DNA of 64,000 nt from Fragilariopsis cylindrus CCMP1102. Lineage: Eukaryota; Bacillariophyta; Bacillariophyceae; Bacillariales; Bacillariaceae. Positions 12,671 to 22,899 of this stretch are shown here, in pieces. Made by a program: the position numbers and the translations under genes. The DNA lies in NCBI GenBank assembly GCA_900095095.1, contig FMBT01000413.1, positions 60,725-124,724 on the forward strand, written 5' to 3'. Position 1 is the first letter of the stretch, and every line of letters starts with the position of its first letter. Under the pieces are notes generated by a model. The model was not told the DNA's origin. It saw nothing but the letters and a program-made list of their open reading frames with translations, and did not search any database.

Positions 12671-12792
12671 GGGGGGGGGGCTGCTGGTGTTGTGTTTACC
12701 GGATACTGTACTTCACGATTACTACTACTACTACTAGTAGTAGTAGTAATAGAGATTTTGTAATCAGAAAGGGTGCCGAAACAAAAATCAAT

Positions 12793-13513
12793 CTACAACT
12801 CCTTCTCAAACCAACCGGGCAAGTCAAAATAATCTAACACCCAGTACCGTTTTCGATACCCAATCGCCTTGTAAAAATCTGCTGCCATGCCATTGCCAGT
12901 CACCAGCTGCATTTTCATAATTTTGTTGTCGCTACTATTACTGCTGCCATTCATTTTCTTCCCCTCTGTCATCACGATCCATCGTTCTGCTTCCTCCATC
13001 AACGCACGCCCGACACCACTGTGGCGTGCTGATGCATCGACAGAGACACGCCAGACGGATCCCACGTCGGTTTCTGGTCCGGGTTTGTGTTTCCGAGGTG
13101 CCCATTTTGACTCCGCAGCATCCTACTACTACTACCTTTCCCTTGGTTGTTGCATCATTTGTGTCTGAATCTGAAGCAGTGTCATCCATCGTTGTATCTG
13201 CACAAAATGTAGTAGTATCATTTTTTGTGACAACAGATTCTACTGCGACCAGCATTGCTCTATCATCTTGTTCCATCCAATACTTGGGTAAATTCATACC
13301 ATCGGGGCCGACATCCCCGTCCTCGCTGGTGGTATGCTCCTTCATTTTCTCCATCATGGGACCGACGAGACGTTTGGTGATGTCCCATTGGCATGCATTG
13401 GTCGTTTGGGAGAGACCTTCCGACCAGATGTGACATATTTGTGGTGCGTCGGCTCTGATCATTGGGCGGACTTGGATGATCATGGTGCATGAGGTGGACT
13501 TTGGCTTTGCCAT
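12793..13513 (-). CDS. GNAT-family N-acetyltransferase (one frameshift)
   Basis: Two overlapping minus-strand frames together cover a GNAT fold. The first (from ATG 13513) has an N-terminal strand-helix, 'IIQVRPMIRADAPQICHIWS', and ends in a 'VVVVGCCGVKMG' strand. The second (12793-13065 and upstream in frame) has 'VWRVSVDASARHSGVGRALM', containing the acetyl-CoA loop R-x-x-G-V-G-R-A. It ends in 'NGMAADFYKAIGYRKRYW'. The switch of one base lies at about 13060-13130, next to a (GTA)n tract. It is either an indel or, less likely, a very short intron. The family transfers acetyl from acetyl-CoA to amines; the substrate is unknown. The Asp/Thr-rich insertion before the break is low complexity. 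The gene is flanked by direct repeats. Confidence 0.65.
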
Positions 13514-13539
13514 TGCTTGATATATGTGGTAATATATTT

Positions 13540-13735
13540 TTCGTCTCTACTATTAACTGTACCACTATCTATATTTGGTTTGATAAGTTTTTAATGAATA
13601 GACCTATATTGATGAAGTTTAAGACAGATGATGCGGCGATGCGAGGATGATAGTTATTATTTTTCATTTCAATTCTTTACGGTACTGTAACGTTACTCAC
13701 TCCTGCACATAAAAATGATAAAAGCAAATGGGGGG
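13540..13735. repeat. Direct repeat of 12475-12667
   Basis: It shares with the left copy the successive blocks TCTCTACTRTTAACYGTACCACTATCTAT, ATAAGTTTTTAATGAAT, GACCTATATTGATGAAG, TTAAGACAGATG, TTATTTTTCATTTCAATTC and ACATAAAAATGATAAAA followed by G. It lacks a 30-bp block present in the other copy and has an insertion near 13680-13700. It lies just upstream of the GNAT start, so it may form that gene's promoter. Confidence 0.6.
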
Positions 13736-14108
13736 GATAGAAAAGGGGTCGGTCGTCGGTTGTTAATTTTATAAATAAAATCGAAAAGAGGGAGCCAACA
13801 CATGAAACCCTAAAGTCAATGATGTGAAGAAAAAAGGACTAATACAGCACCATCAATCATCGCTCATGCATAATTTCTATTTATGTCTACAGTACAGTAG
13901 TATGTTAATACCTTGCCTGTTTTACGCCGCGCGCCAGTACCAAGACTAGTGCATGGTACTTTCTGGGTACTGGCATTAAAACTGAAGGCAATGAACGAAG
14001 TCGAAGACTGAGGTCATAGCATGAAGTTTTACTGTATAAGGAAAACTGAAGCCATCCCTTTTGGCTGAAGTTTTCCGTAAACGCGGCATAAATTGGGAAG
14101 GTATGAGC

Positions 14109-14870
14109 GTACCCGTCCTGTTACGGGTTTGCAGCAAGGTACAAATACTAGTGCGATTGTGATTTTGCTAGCTACTATATAGTATATCATTGAGTTGAAT
14201 TAAATTAAATTAAACTATCTGTCCATTTTCATTCACTGTATTGATTCTTTTATCTCTATTTTAATGCTTATTTCGTGAGATATTTGATTTAATTTTAGTA
14301 TCGTCCGACAGATAGGTGCGTCGATTATTGAATTCACGACACGACAATTTAAAAAAACTCAATATTTCATTATCATGTAAGGAACCGATTTTCCTTATAT
14401 GTGTATGTGATCGAGTATAAGATGTTAGCTATCTGTAGAGGTTCTCATTATTAAAATCCGTCGATTATTAAAGAAGATCTGAAGAGGCGGGTGTTGCCAT
14501 GGAGGTGCTTAAAAGAGAAAAGAATTTTCGTTGTTGTTACTTTTTTCTTACGATTTGAATTTTTTTTAAAATTTACGCGTATTATCGTGGAAGAAATTAT
14601 TTAATTTTTGAATTCCTTATGTAGAGCTCATTTCTATCAGTACCATCGAAAGTACCAAGGCCTGTTTTTAGTACCAAGGCGAGTGAGCTTCAACGCGTAT
14701 TATCGTGTGTTGTTATTACCAATGCGTGTTTTTAGTACCAAGGCGAGTGAGCTTCACACGCGTATTAAATTTCCTTATGTAATGCTATGTAATCGCCAGT
14801 ACCATGAAAGTACCTAGAATCACTCGCGCGAGTATGGTACTGAGCTAAAAACCCGTAACAGGACGGGTAC
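14109..14870. mobile_element. Putative non-autonomous DNA transposon with perfect 22-bp terminal inverted repeats
   Basis: GTACCCGTCCTG... at 14109-14130 is exactly reverse-complemented at 14849-14870, 22 of 22 bases. Weaker inverted similarity continues inward: TACAAATACTAGTGCG on the left against TACCATACTCGCGCG read from the right. The 760-bp interior has no coding frame. It includes a direct repeat with 'TTTTTAGTACCAAGGCGAGT' followed by GAGCTTCA at about 14666 and 14729. No clear target-site duplication is visible, so element status is inferred from the inverted repeats alone. Confidence 0.6.
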
Positions 14871-15202
14871 AAGAATGCCTTTTTATTGACAATCTACTAA
14901 AACGACATTCATTCTATTCTACTTTCTATTCTATTACTACTCGACTCGATTCGACTCGACTTACACTTTCGAAAAGCAATCAAGGCAGTACCGTAGATAA
15001 TCTCTCTACTCCATATTATCTCCCTGCGACTGCACTGCACTGCACTGTACTTCACTGCAATTTAATTTCAACGTACCGTACCGTACCGTACCGTATTGAC
15101 TAGACTACACTACATAAACTTTTGACTACAGTACTGTAGCTAGCTAGGCAAAGTCATAACGTAAAACGAAAAGTCGAAAAAGGAAAGCGAACAAAGTTCA
15201 TT

Positions 15203-16873
15203 ATGGTGGCATTAAAAAAATTTGCACTGGTCCAACAAGCTAAACAAAAAGCATCCATGAAACGAACCAAACAATTAATTTTGATATTGAAATTATTTTT
15301 ATTTTTCATGTCAATATTTATAGTAATAACAAATTTAGAAATATATAAAAATTTAACAGATATTAGTACTAGTACAACAAATTTAGATTCTTCTTCTGCG
15401 GCGGATTCTGTCGCTAACACGAACGCTAACGCTAACGCCAACGTCGACGATCCAAATATTAATGAAAGTGATGAAGCCAATCATATACATGTCGTATTTT
15501 CTACATCGTGTTCCTTATCACATGATTGGCAATCATATTTATTTTTCTTTCATGCGATGTTACACAAACAAAAAGGTGATGTGACACGTATCGTGTCTGG
15601 TTGTTCACCTGAAGATGAAATCACAATGCAAACAATCCATGATAAACAATTTAAAATTATGAATCAAAACTTTCTTTTACATTTTACACCAGAATTTGGA
15701 AAACAATTAGTCGAGGAAGGGATTTCTTTTCAAAAAACTAAATATTGGAATAAACCATTTGGTTTACATCATTGGATGGTACATCGTTTTGGTTATACGA
15801 TGTGGAGTGAGACCGATGATTCAATTATTACCGTACCAGAATATGATAATCATATTATTGTTTTAGTTGATCCCGATATGTTAATGCAAAAACCATTTGT
15901 GAATGATTTTTCAAAAGTACCCATTGATCATTGGAATAAATATTATCGAAAAAATATGGGTAGTGGTAATAGTGGTAGTGATCGTCATAATACCAATAAA
16001 GAATTATTAGTGGGTAAAGTCCAACAAGGTCATCCGGCAGCACAAGATTATTCCTTTGGTTCGAAATGGTTAGATCCCGTGAAAGATCATTTAGATGATA
16101 TTATTGGATCGACCACGAGTTTAGTACATGACGTCACACATGATGAAGCACAATATTTGTATGCTGCGGGACCACCGTATTGGATGACAGCACGTGACGC
16201 ATATCGTATTTCTGTGAAATGGAGTGAATTTTTACCAAAAATATTCAAACACCATCCAGTCTTTATGGCAGAAATGTATGGTTATTGTATGGCGTCGGCA
16301 TACTTTGGTTTAAAACATCAAATGGCACGTGGAATGATGGTGTCGAATGTTGGTATGACCGACGGGGAAGGTTGGTCCTTTTTAAGTACAAATGAAGAAA
16401 ATAAAAAGAATGCTTGTGATGTTTCTAAATATAAAGAGACGGAAATACCCAATGTTATTCATTTTTGTCAACGATATTCCATTGGTGAATATTTTATTAA
16501 TAAATATTTATTTCCAACTGATATATTAGGTTGTGATCATCCATTATTAGAATTACCATCAAAAGATATCTTAGTCAATACCTGGTATTCTCATTTTGGG
16601 GATGGATCGATTGAAGAATGGGATCAAGAAAAAGATGATATTAAACGATATCGGAATGCCTTTGTGATCTGTAGTTTATTTCCAGCTATTAATGCTGCTG
16701 CGAAATTTTATAAAGATCAACATTGTAATTCCAAAGATAATGATGGTAGTACGCAAACTACTATCTATGCTGCCACCTATAATCATTTCCGAAGTGAAAA
16801 AGGGATAGAATTAGTACAACGTGGATTAGCTGCTGCCACCAAAAAAAAAGAAGATCACCGACGAAAAAAGTAA
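15203..16873 (+). CDS. Golgi-type glycosyltransferase resembling peptidyl-serine galactosyltransferase / hydroxyproline arabinosyltransferase
   Basis: 556 aa, uninterrupted. A short basic cytosolic tail is followed by one membrane segment (about 25-45) and a Ser/Asn/Ala linker, a type II topology. The catalytic part begins with 'HIHVVFSTSCSLSHDWQS' (about 94-111) and 'TRIVSGC'. It continues with 'YWNKPFGLHHW' and a putative donor- and metal-binding DPD in 'IIVLVDPDMLMQKPF' (about 218-232). Then come 'YAAGPPYWMTARDAYRI', 'HPVFMAEMYGYCMA' and 'VIHFCQRY'. This order fits the plant/alga SGT1 and HPAT group, which glycosylates Ser or hydroxyproline of secreted glycoproteins. Acceptor and sugar cannot be read from sequence. 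Start chosen at the first ATG. Codon use is strongly A/T-ending. Confidence 0.8.
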   Translation: MVALKKFALVQQAKQKASMKRTKQLILILKLFLFFMSIFIVITNLEIYKNLTDISTSTTNLDSSSAADSVANTNANANANVDDPNINESDEANHIHVVFSTSCSLSHDWQSYLFFFHAMLHKQKGDVTRIVSGCSPEDEITMQTIHDKQFKIMNQNFLLHFTPEFGKQLVEEGISFQKTKYWNKPFGLHHWMVHRFGYTMWSETDDSIITVPEYDNHIIVLVDPDMLMQKPFVNDFSKVPIDHWNKYYRKNMGSGNSGSDRHNTNKELLVGKVQQGHPAAQDYSFGSKWLDPVKDHLDDIIGSTTSLVHDVTHDEAQYLYAAGPPYWMTARDAYRISVKWSEFLPKIFKHHPVFMAEMYGYCMASAYFGLKHQMARGMMVSNVGMTDGEGWSFLSTNEENKKNACDVSKYKETEIPNVIHFCQRYSIGEYFINKYLFPTDILGCDHPLLELPSKDILVNTWYSHFGDGSIEEWDQEKDDIKRYRNAFVICSLFPAINAAAKFYKDQHCNSKDNDGSTQTTIYAATYNHFRSEKGIELVQRGLAAATKKKEDHRRKK

Positions 16874-17040
16874 GTGAATGATTTTGTGGGTAAATTATAA
16901 TAAAAAAAAGATAGATAATAATATTGTTCTGTTCTGTTGGGTATTTTACAGTAGGTAGGAAATAGTAGGTAGGTAGGTAGGTACCTATGCTATGTAACAT
17001 AATATTAAGTTCAATGGATGAAACAAACAAAATATATATC

Positions 17041-17125
17041 ACGGACCGAGCCGGGACAACGATGACGACGGACTACGACGACCATGACGACGGACTACGA
17101 CGACGGACTACGACGACGACCACGA
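17041..17125. repeat. Minisatellite of GACGACGGACTACGACGA units
   Basis: Several adjacent copies of GACGACGGACTACGACGA(C/T) with small variants. It lies in the gap between the glycosyltransferase gene and the decayed coil gene. Nothing else in 16874-17790 looks genic. A 64-codon minus-strand frame at 17493-17687 starts with a weak hydrophobic leader, but nothing else supports it. Confidence 0.6.
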
Positions 17126-17799
17126 GAGGAATGGAAAAAAAGAAATCTAAATCGAATTGAATCGAATCGAATTACGATGTTTGTTTGTATGCATGCATGC
17201 ATGCATGCAACGCGTCTTAAAAGCAATAATACTATAAAAACGGATTTTGATGGCATGATTACCACACTTTCACATCATTTTAGTTTCGAGTGTAGTAATA
17301 CTAAATAATGTGTGATTTTCGATAGATTTTGACTTGTGTTGTACTATGTCCTGTTGTAGATTCATTCATTCTTTAACGTGGTATAATTCTAGAACAAATC
17401 ATATAATTCTAGAACCGAAAAAAAAAAAACAGTAGAAGTAATATATAATAAAACTCTAATTTAAATACTTCTGGAGTCGATAGACCGATGGCCTAAACGT
17501 TCCACGAAGTTGGGACACCCTGCCAGCACCTATAACTAATTTGAGGATATCCCGTTAGAGATATCCTTGCTCCCGGAGGAGTACATTTGTCTCTTGGTAG
17601 GACTTCATTGCACAGAGCAGTTGCATGAATATGCAACGTCAACAACGAAAGCACCCAAAGAGCATTACTACTCTCTTTTGATATCACTTTTTAAGCAGAT
17701 AAAACTATTTAGTTTCTAGTCCCATCACCTGTCATAGAGAGACATCAAATACCTAGTCTTTTGGAAAATTGTTAGTATTTGAAAAAAAAATAATAACAT

Positions 17800-18377
17800 T
17801 TAAAAACAACACAGCAACAATGAGAATGAGAATGAGAATGAGAATACAGGAAAATTATTACCATGATCATTTTGCTCTTTGGGGTAACGATCATTCAAAG
17901 CCAAATTCAAAGCAACCGCTGCACTACTCGCAGCAATTACTTCACTACTCGCAGCAATTACTTCACTATTCGCACTATTCGCAGCAACCTCTGCACAAGT
18001 CGCAGCAACCGCTGCACTAGTTACAGCCTTTTGCGAAGCAATTGCTTCATCATTATTCGAAGAAACCGTATTCTGCATGGTTTCACATGCCGTCACACAT
18101 GCCGTCATGAAGAGTTGCTGTGGAAGAGAAGATTTGCTGTGGAGTCAGTCAATGACGATGGGACAGCAGAAGTAGAAGGAGAAGAAGGACTCGCTGGCGT
18201 CATTCTGCTCTCATCATCGTTGGTGTTGTTGGTGTTGTTGTTGTTCATTTTTCTTGCTGGTATTATGATATTGATTGTCGTAGATTGCTTGCTTCCACTT
18301 AATGAGATCGTCTTTGTAAAATTTAGGTGTATTAAATTCTTTTTTAAATCTAATAATGTTCTAAAATTAACACACAA
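17800..18377 (-). pseudogene. Ala/Ser/Asn-rich coil protein, split into two frames
   Basis: Minus-strand frames 18377-18105 and 18108-17800 overlap. The first has 'MNNNNTNNTNDDESRMTPAS' and a Ser/Pro/Thr-rich segment. The second has 'NNDEAIASQKAVTSAAVAAT' followed by heptad-like repeats of 'NSEVIAASSEVIAASSAAV'. It ends with a low-complexity Phe/Ser tail read through a (GAGAAT)n microsatellite at 17821-17846, so the natural end is probably earlier. The frame switch is near 18108. The same pattern, N-run + TNDE and later NSEAIAANH, is seen on the plus strand at 61108-61450, suggesting a repeated family. No known domain is recognised. It could also be a repeat-borne open frame. Confidence 0.35.
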
Positions 18378-18392
18378 AAGTACGGTAGGTTC

Positions 18393-18700
18393 TTAACACG
18401 GCGGACGATAAAAATAATTGTTTTTGTTCACTGGATAAAATGTATTTTAACACGGCGGACGATAAAAAAAATTTGTTTGTGTTGAGTCGATGCTGCTGCC
18501 TATAAAAGCTAAATCATGTCCAGACAAAGGACAGACTGGGCGCATAAAAATAATTGTTTTTGTTCACTAGGAAAAATGTATTTTAACACGGCGAGGGATT
18601 GTGGGCGCATAAAAATAATTGTTTTTGTTCATTAGGAAAAATGTAGTCGATGAATGCTGCCTATAAAAGCTAAATCATGTCCAAACAAAGGACAGACTAT
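18393..18700. promoter_or_regulatory. Duplicated TATA-containing promoter-like block
   Basis: Two kinds of block alternate. Block A (ATAAAAATAATTGTTTTTGTTCA and on to AAAATGTA) is present three times (about 18409, 18545 and 18606). Block B (CTGCCTATAAAAGCTAAATCATGTCCA and on to ACAAAGGACAGACT) is present twice (about 18493-18537 and 18655-18699). Block B holds a TATAAAAG. The second TATAAA lies about 90 bp upstream of the following gene's ATG. A tandemly duplicated core promoter is the simplest reading. Confidence 0.5.
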
Positions 18701-18753
18701 TATTTGTTTTTCGAGTTTTCAGTTGTAATCCGTTTCATCGATGATTGAATCGA

Positions 18754-19311
18754 ATGAATCGTGTGGCGGCTTTTCTTTTCGCTCAGATTTTCATTTGTAC
18801 TCCCTCCGATCCACAACGTGGAGGCCAGCATCTTAGTCCCAGAGCTTTGCGTTCATTTAGTTGTTTAAAAGGACAAGAAGGAACAAATTCAAATAATCTT
18901 GTTATGTGGATGAGGGAAAATATTCAATTGTATGACACATTCATACTCTTTCTTTGTGGTGCTGCAACTACATACAAACGAAAGATGCATGGTTATCCGG
19001 GGATTATGGAAATGATTGGAGATTATTTGGGTTTAATACGAGGGAAAGAAATTCGTATGCTCAAAGAATTCAATGAGTTGGTTTCCGAATATATTGTTGT
19101 CATTGATTATGATAAAATTAAACCAAAATCAGATACGTTTAAATATTTTAAGAGATGTGCGGGTAGATGTGGAAATGGATGTATTCTTATTCAAGGCAAA
19201 AAGGTCACTGTCAGTGAATATGCATGTCCTTTTTGTGTGAATCGTTGCAAACAGACACCCGGTGATGCTGTGTCTGTTGTGAAACGTGTGACAGTAGTAG
19301 TTGGCGCATAA
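18754..19311 (+). CDS. Hypothetical protein with C-terminal Cys cluster
   Basis: 185 aa from ATG 18754. The N terminus is uncertain: an ATG at 18741 opens a different frame of about 31 codons that also looks coding-like, so a frameshift near 18835 is possible. The clean part contains 'NLVMWMRENIQLYDTFILFL', 'MHGYPGIMEMIGDYLGLIRG' and a Cys-rich end, 'RCAGRCGNGC', followed by 'YACPFCVNRC'. The pattern C-x3-C-x3-C...C-x2-C-x3-C is suggestive of zinc binding, but no family was recognised. Upstream lies the duplicated TATA block. Confidence 0.55.
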   Translation: MNRVAAFLFAQIFICTPSDPQRGGQHLSPRALRSFSCLKGQEGTNSNNLVMWMRENIQLYDTFILFLCGAATTYKRKMHGYPGIMEMIGDYLGLIRGKEIRMLKEFNELVSEYIVVIDYDKIKPKSDTFKYFKRCAGRCGNGCILIQGKKVTVSEYACPFCVNRCKQTPGDAVSVVKRVTVVVGA

Positions 19312-19575
19312 TTTTGATGATTGAGAGCAAGAATGGATATCGATGGTGGGGGTGGGGGTGGTAGTTGGTGATGGATACGGAAGGAATGTAGATGATCATG
19401 ATCCTGAACAGCAACAGCAGGAAAATTCTATATAACAAATAATAATAATACAATATAATATGATATAATATGATACAATATAATTCTTTGACTACAATAG
19501 TATGAATAGCCTATATACCTAATCCTATATGAATATCTATAATAATATGAACGTGATATTACTGTACTGCACTTG

Positions 19576-21948
19576 TTATTTTAAAGCACGAAGACTACGG
19601 GCACTGCTAAAGAAACCACTCGTTTTAAAAGATCGAAGTGTACTACTAGGATGTCGAAATGATAATGATGTCCTTTTCCTCTTTTTCTTTCTCTTTTTCT
19701 TTTGTGTTGTTCTACGTAACAAATTACGTGTACTTAATACATCATCATCATCATCATCATCATTATTATTATTATCATCGTTGATGACGTCATTATCTTG
19801 TAGCTGCATCTTTACGACTCTACCTCTGGAAATCGTTATATCATGCAGATCTTGAACAGAAGATGGACGGTGTTGTTTGTGTTGCTGTTGTCGAGAATGT
19901 CGAGAATGACGAGAATGATATGGATGACTGCTAATGCTACTACTGCTGTTGGTGCTGCTACTAGAACTATAATTTAATGTAGATCTCGTCAATCCTGATC
20001 TTGATTTCGACCTCGATGCTGTTGATGGTGATGGTGATGGTGGTGCAGTAGTAGTATTAGCAGTAGTAGTAGTAGTAGTAGTAGTATTAGAGGAATCAGT
20101 ATCAGTATGACAAAGCCTTCTTCTTCTTCTTCCTACTACCACTACTCCTTTATTATCATTTCTTGGGGCAGCAGCAGCAGCAGTAGTTGTCGCAGACGAA
20201 CGACGTGTACTATTAGTAGTAGTAGACTGTGATGTAATAGTGGGTGCTAGTAAGACATTATCATCCTCATCATCACTACTTATGATGACTCGTTTCCCAT
20301 TTTTATATATAATTGTTGGTGATGAATACACTAATGGTGCGGATGTTGTTGTTGCTGCTGATGCTGACGCTGATGCTGGTGCTGATGCGTTTGTTCGTGG
20401 TAACGATGATGAAATCATATTCCATTCATTATTCGTCGTCGTCGTTGTCGCTCTCATTTTACTATTCCTCACTTTCGTTTTCGTTTTCTTACTATTGTTT
20501 TTCATTATTATTTTTCGAGGAATTGAATGGTAACAATTGTGGTGTTGCTGTAGTTGCTGTTGCTGTTGCTGTTGCTATTAATGAGGAAGAGGAAGATGCA
20601 GTGTCCTTTTTCGTCTTCGTCTTTGTGGTCTTTTCCTTTTGTCTCCTTTCTTTTGTAGTAGTAGTAGTAGGTTTTTTCATACAACTTACTACAGTATTGC
20701 TATAATTCTTGTTACTATTCTCGTTATTCCAATCTAATTCAGACGCTACTACTAATGACTTATTATTTGATTTCGTCGATGATGATTCCTTCTTCTTCTT
20801 CAGCGGGTCGACTGCTAACTCTTCAGTCTTGCCAAGACGGAGAGGAGCAAAGCGGCAGCTTTTAAATAATAAGTCATATTTCTTCTTCGTTGATGTTGAT
20901 GTTGATGTTGACTTTTCCTTTTTGCTTATATTCATCTCCTTCTTCTTCTCCTCCTCCTTCTTCTTTTTCAACATCTTTCCGGAATCGTCTAACCATATAT
21001 CATCTACCTTCACTAGTAACTTCTTCTGAGACTTTTGATTATTCTCGTCGTTCACATCGTTTATTTCCTCTTCTTCTTTGTTGTCAAACAATAAATCATC
21101 ATAATCTTGTTTTTTAAAAAATGAAGATTCCTCTTCCTCATCATTATCATTATCTTCATTATCTTCACTGATATTAATTTTTTCCAATGAATTCCAAAAA
21201 TCAAGTTCTAACCAAGTTACTGATCCTTCGCTTTCTATGCCTTCCAGGTTATTATTATTATTGTTCGATGTTATTGTTGTTGATGGCGATCCATATAATA
21301 TCTCTATCGATTCTTTATTGATTTTGATTTTGATATGCTGTTATAATTGTTATCATCTTGCTGATGTGGTTGCTGATTATGATGTCGTATTGCTCTGTGA
21401 CGTTTGATCGGATTCAACAATATTGGAAATACTTGAGGTAATGGACGCGATGATGATGACGATGATGATGATGATAATGATAAATCATTGAATAGTCGTG
21501 ATGATGGCGATGGCGATGGCGATGGCGATGCAGCTAATAATGATACAGTCCTATCGGTCCTGTCGTCGTCATGATTATTAGAGCCGCAACGACCTCTGCT
21601 ACGAGATGGCTTTTTCGGAGAGGATTCAGTAATAGTAGTAGGCACACCGCTTATTGTCCGATCTTTTTTCTTATGTTTATTATTACTGATAGCAGTAGTA
21701 GAATCACTGCTGCCATTATGAAGACGAAGAAATTTCTGTAGAGGAGATAACACAATACGTGATCTCCGTTCCTTCTTTTTACTTTGAATAGGAGTAACTT
21801 TATCATTAGTCACTGCTATTATTACCCCGCTCGTCGTCGTCGTCCGATATTTTCCTTCGCGATTCTTACTAGCATTAGTAGTAGTAGTAGAGCCAGCACT
21901 ACTGCCGTCACGACGAAGAAATTGCTTCATTAGAGGTGATAATAACAT
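19576..21948 (-). CDS. Large low-complexity, basic/acidic hypothetical protein (two frameshifts)
   Basis: Three minus-strand frames read end to end: 21948-21304, about 21330-20492 and 20505-19576. At both junctions one frame ends in a Lys/Asn run as the next begins, next to poly-A-rich codons. One gene of about 790 codons with two one-base shifts is therefore more likely than three genes. The N terminus has a repeated motif: 'LSPLMKQFLRRDGSS' (near residue 3) and 'LSPLQKFLRLHNGSS' (about 68). The middle is Lys/Glu/Ser rich with 'VDDIWLDDSGKML' and 'FAPLRLGKTEELAVDPL'. The C terminus has Thr/Ser/Asp runs and KKKRKKKRKR, a likely nuclear signal, ending LRSFKTSGFFSSARSLRALK. It is probably a disordered nuclear protein. 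No enzymatic domain is seen. Confidence 0.5.
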
Positions 21949-22064
21949 AATGTGTTGGAATGATCCGTTATTACGAGTACGTTTTATGATTACCTACTTC
22001 TATAGAATGTATGTTTCTCTGCTTTAACTTTTGTTTCGTTATTTTACCTTTTCATATACTGTAC

Positions 22065-22300
22065 TGTACATTATTCCTAAATTGTAAGAGCATAATAATC
22101 TGTATTCGTTTTGGTGGAAAAAAATATTTCATTATAATAATATATATACTTGGTAGCGTGTATCATACTGACACATGGTAGTTGGGGACATTATTCCTAA
22201 ATTGTAAGAGCATAATAATCTGTACTACTGTATTCGTTTCATAATAATAATATACTTGGTAGCGTGTATCATACTGACTGACACATGGTGCAGTAGTTGG
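22065..22300. repeat. Tandem duplication of a ~120-bp unit
   Basis: CATTATTCCTAAATTGTAAGAGCATAATAATCTGTA...CTTGGTAGCGTGTATCATACTGAC...ACATGGT...GTTGGGGA occurs at 22068-22188 and again at 22190-22300 with small indels. A third, partial copy (ACATTATTCCTAAATTGTGAGAGC) lies at 22706. Confidence 0.7.
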
Positions 22301-22463
22301 GGATGTCTTAACTTCAAGTTCTAATCGTTCTTGATAGTCGCTTACACTATCATTGTTCTTTACGAATACAATTGTACTATAGCTCTTTTACGGGCTTTTA
22401 TAACATCGTAGATGCGGCCGATACAAAGAAACTTTCGCGTATATTTACTTAGTGTACTATAAA

Positions 22464-22640
22464 GACATCCGCCGTTGAAAGGGGGGCATACTGTATATCG
22501 AAATTGGGTACTTAGTCCCATTCTTGGGGGATACCTTCCCCAAAATGGAGATGTGCCGTTGAACGGGGGCATACTTGTAACAAAATTGGTTGCTAAGTCC
22601 CATTTGGGGGATATACAACCCCCAAAATGGAGCCCGAAAA
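22464..22640. repeat. Tandem pair of ~85-bp units with G-run and CCCCAAAATGGAG motif
   Basis: The unit GCCGTTGAA-GGGGGCATACT...CGAAATTGG...CTAAGTCCCAT...GGGGGATA...CCCCAAAATGGAG occurs at 22470-22540 and 22553-22632. Within each unit, GGGGGAT...CCCC can pair locally. The function is unknown. Confidence 0.6.
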
Positions 22641-22835
22641 GGAGGAAACATAACATGGAATCCTATTAACTTTGTTTTTCTATTGTTTATGTCATAATGG
22701 GGTATACATTATTCCTAAATTGTGAGAGCTAATCTCTCTTTTCTTGATGTTCTTTCCTTTTTATGTATTTGCGTACTATTGACGATTAATCATAAGTGTA
22801 ACATTCAGAGTGAATAAAAACATTATGAAATTTTA

Positions 22836-22899
22836 ATTTCGTGCCAACAGATGGGTCCTGTTCTCACCAGAACAGGGTTCCGGATGTAGTACACGAAAT
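22836..22899. other. Two-stem imperfectly nested hairpin, candidate structured RNA
   Basis: ATTTCGTG (22836-22843) is exactly complementary to CACGAAAT (22892-22899). Inside it CCTGTTCT (22857-22864) pairs perfectly with AGAACAGG (22869-22876) around the loop CACC. The inner stem can be extended by G-T wobbles. The sequence lies in a gene-free stretch (21949-24289). Transcription is not shown, and it could be a small repeat relic. Confidence 0.3.

Noticed and set aside
17493-17687. 64-codon minus-strand frame with weak leader
   Set aside because: Too short and unsupported, although composition is not low-complexity.
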